From: an uncultured Pelagibacteraceae bacterium
GTDB taxonomy: Bacteria > Pseudomonadota > Alphaproteobacteria > Pelagibacterales > Pelagibacteraceae
Assembly (NCBI GenBank): GCA_902576045.1
Contig: CACGTU010000011.1
Span: 1 to 34,892 of the forward strand
Length of the DNA stretch: 34,892 nucleotides
Direction: 5' to 3'
The position numbers and the translations under genes were made by a program. Under the pieces are notes generated by a model. The model was not told where the DNA came from, made no database searches, and was given only the letters and a program-made list of their open reading frames with translations. Positions 34,788 to 34,892 of the stretch are shown here, one piece after another. Each line of letters opens with the position of its first letter. Position 1 is the stretch's first letter.

Positions 34788-34892
34788 ATGCCAACAATAA
34801 ACCAGTTGTTAAGAAAAAGTAGAACACGACCATTAGCAAGGAACAAAGTTCCAGCTTTACAAAAACAACCTTTAAAAAGAGGTGTGTGTGTT
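34788..34892 (+). CDS. rpsL: 30S ribosomal protein S12 (partial, N-terminal part)
   Basis: ATG 34788 opens a frame of 35 codons to the window edge, beginning PTINQLLRK and continuing with the S12 pattern [13 protein letters not shown]12 lies in the decoding centre and is the classical streptomycin target; the resistance-determining residues lie beyond the visible part. As first gene after rpoBC it begins the str operon (rpsL-rpsG-fusA order expected outside the window). Confidence 0.95.
   Translation, partial: MPTINQLLRKSRTRPLARNKVPALQKQPLKRGVCV

Overview
The window reads as a chromosomal segment of a streamlined, very AT-rich alphaproteobacterium, most likely of the marine SAR11 clade (Candidatus Pelagibacter and relatives). 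The reasons are the low GC content, intergenic gaps of a few bases, many start/stop overlaps, gene order, and proteins rich in Lys, Asn and Ile. This assignment comes from recognition and not from a search.

Left part (1-8318). A minus-strand purine operon reads sfsA, map, purB, purC, purS, purQ, purL (purL runs off the left edge). It supplies late steps of IMP/AMP synthesis plus N-terminal methionine removal. Divergent to it, only 21 bp away, a plus-strand run encodes a CinA/MoaB-fold protein, a gamma-glutamylcyclotransferase-like protein, the AzlC/AzlD amino-acid exporter pair and a homoserine-dehydrogenase-like SAF-domain oxidoreductase.

Middle (8310-13804, minus). A compact operon encodes a HAD phosphatase, glucosyl-3-phosphoglycerate synthase, a GH13_18-type phosphorylase and a TPR/glycosyltransferase-9-like protein. 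Together the first three look like a complete make-and-recover cycle for the nitrogen-free compatible solute glucosylglycerate. tRNA-Leu(UAA), NAD kinase and a small exported protein follow on the plus strand.

Genomic island (15218-21119). A 5.9-kb element lies between two perfect 58-bp direct repeats. The repeats are the 3' part of tRNA-Thr(UGU), whose intact copy is at 21071-21146. Just inside each end sits a pair of ATTCACCTTG boxes with 11-bp period, which look like arm-type recombinase sites. The cargo has no visible integrase. It includes a 55-aa and a 250-aa unknown protein, a nuclease-helicase fusion (Mrr-like PD-(D/E)xK plus SF2 helicase) with about six C-terminal repeats resembling phage-integrase repeat units and broken by two one-base shifts in poly-A tracts, and a chain of five overlapping small ORFs (membrane, zinc-ribbon, exported). 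This is the most interesting part of the window.

Right part (21071-34892). Conserved expression core: rlmB (minus), then tRNA-Tyr, tRNA-Gly, tuf, tRNA-Trp, secE, nusG, rplK, rplA, rplJ, rplL, rpoB, rpoC and the start of rpsL. The order resembles the E. coli tRNA-tufB-secE-nusG-rpl-rpoBC region. Hairpins precede rpoB and rpsL and are candidate regulatory sites. No stretch longer than 300 bp is without a gene; the largest gene-free stretch is the island's left end (15218-15483). No CRISPR array, insertion sequence or rRNA gene was seen.
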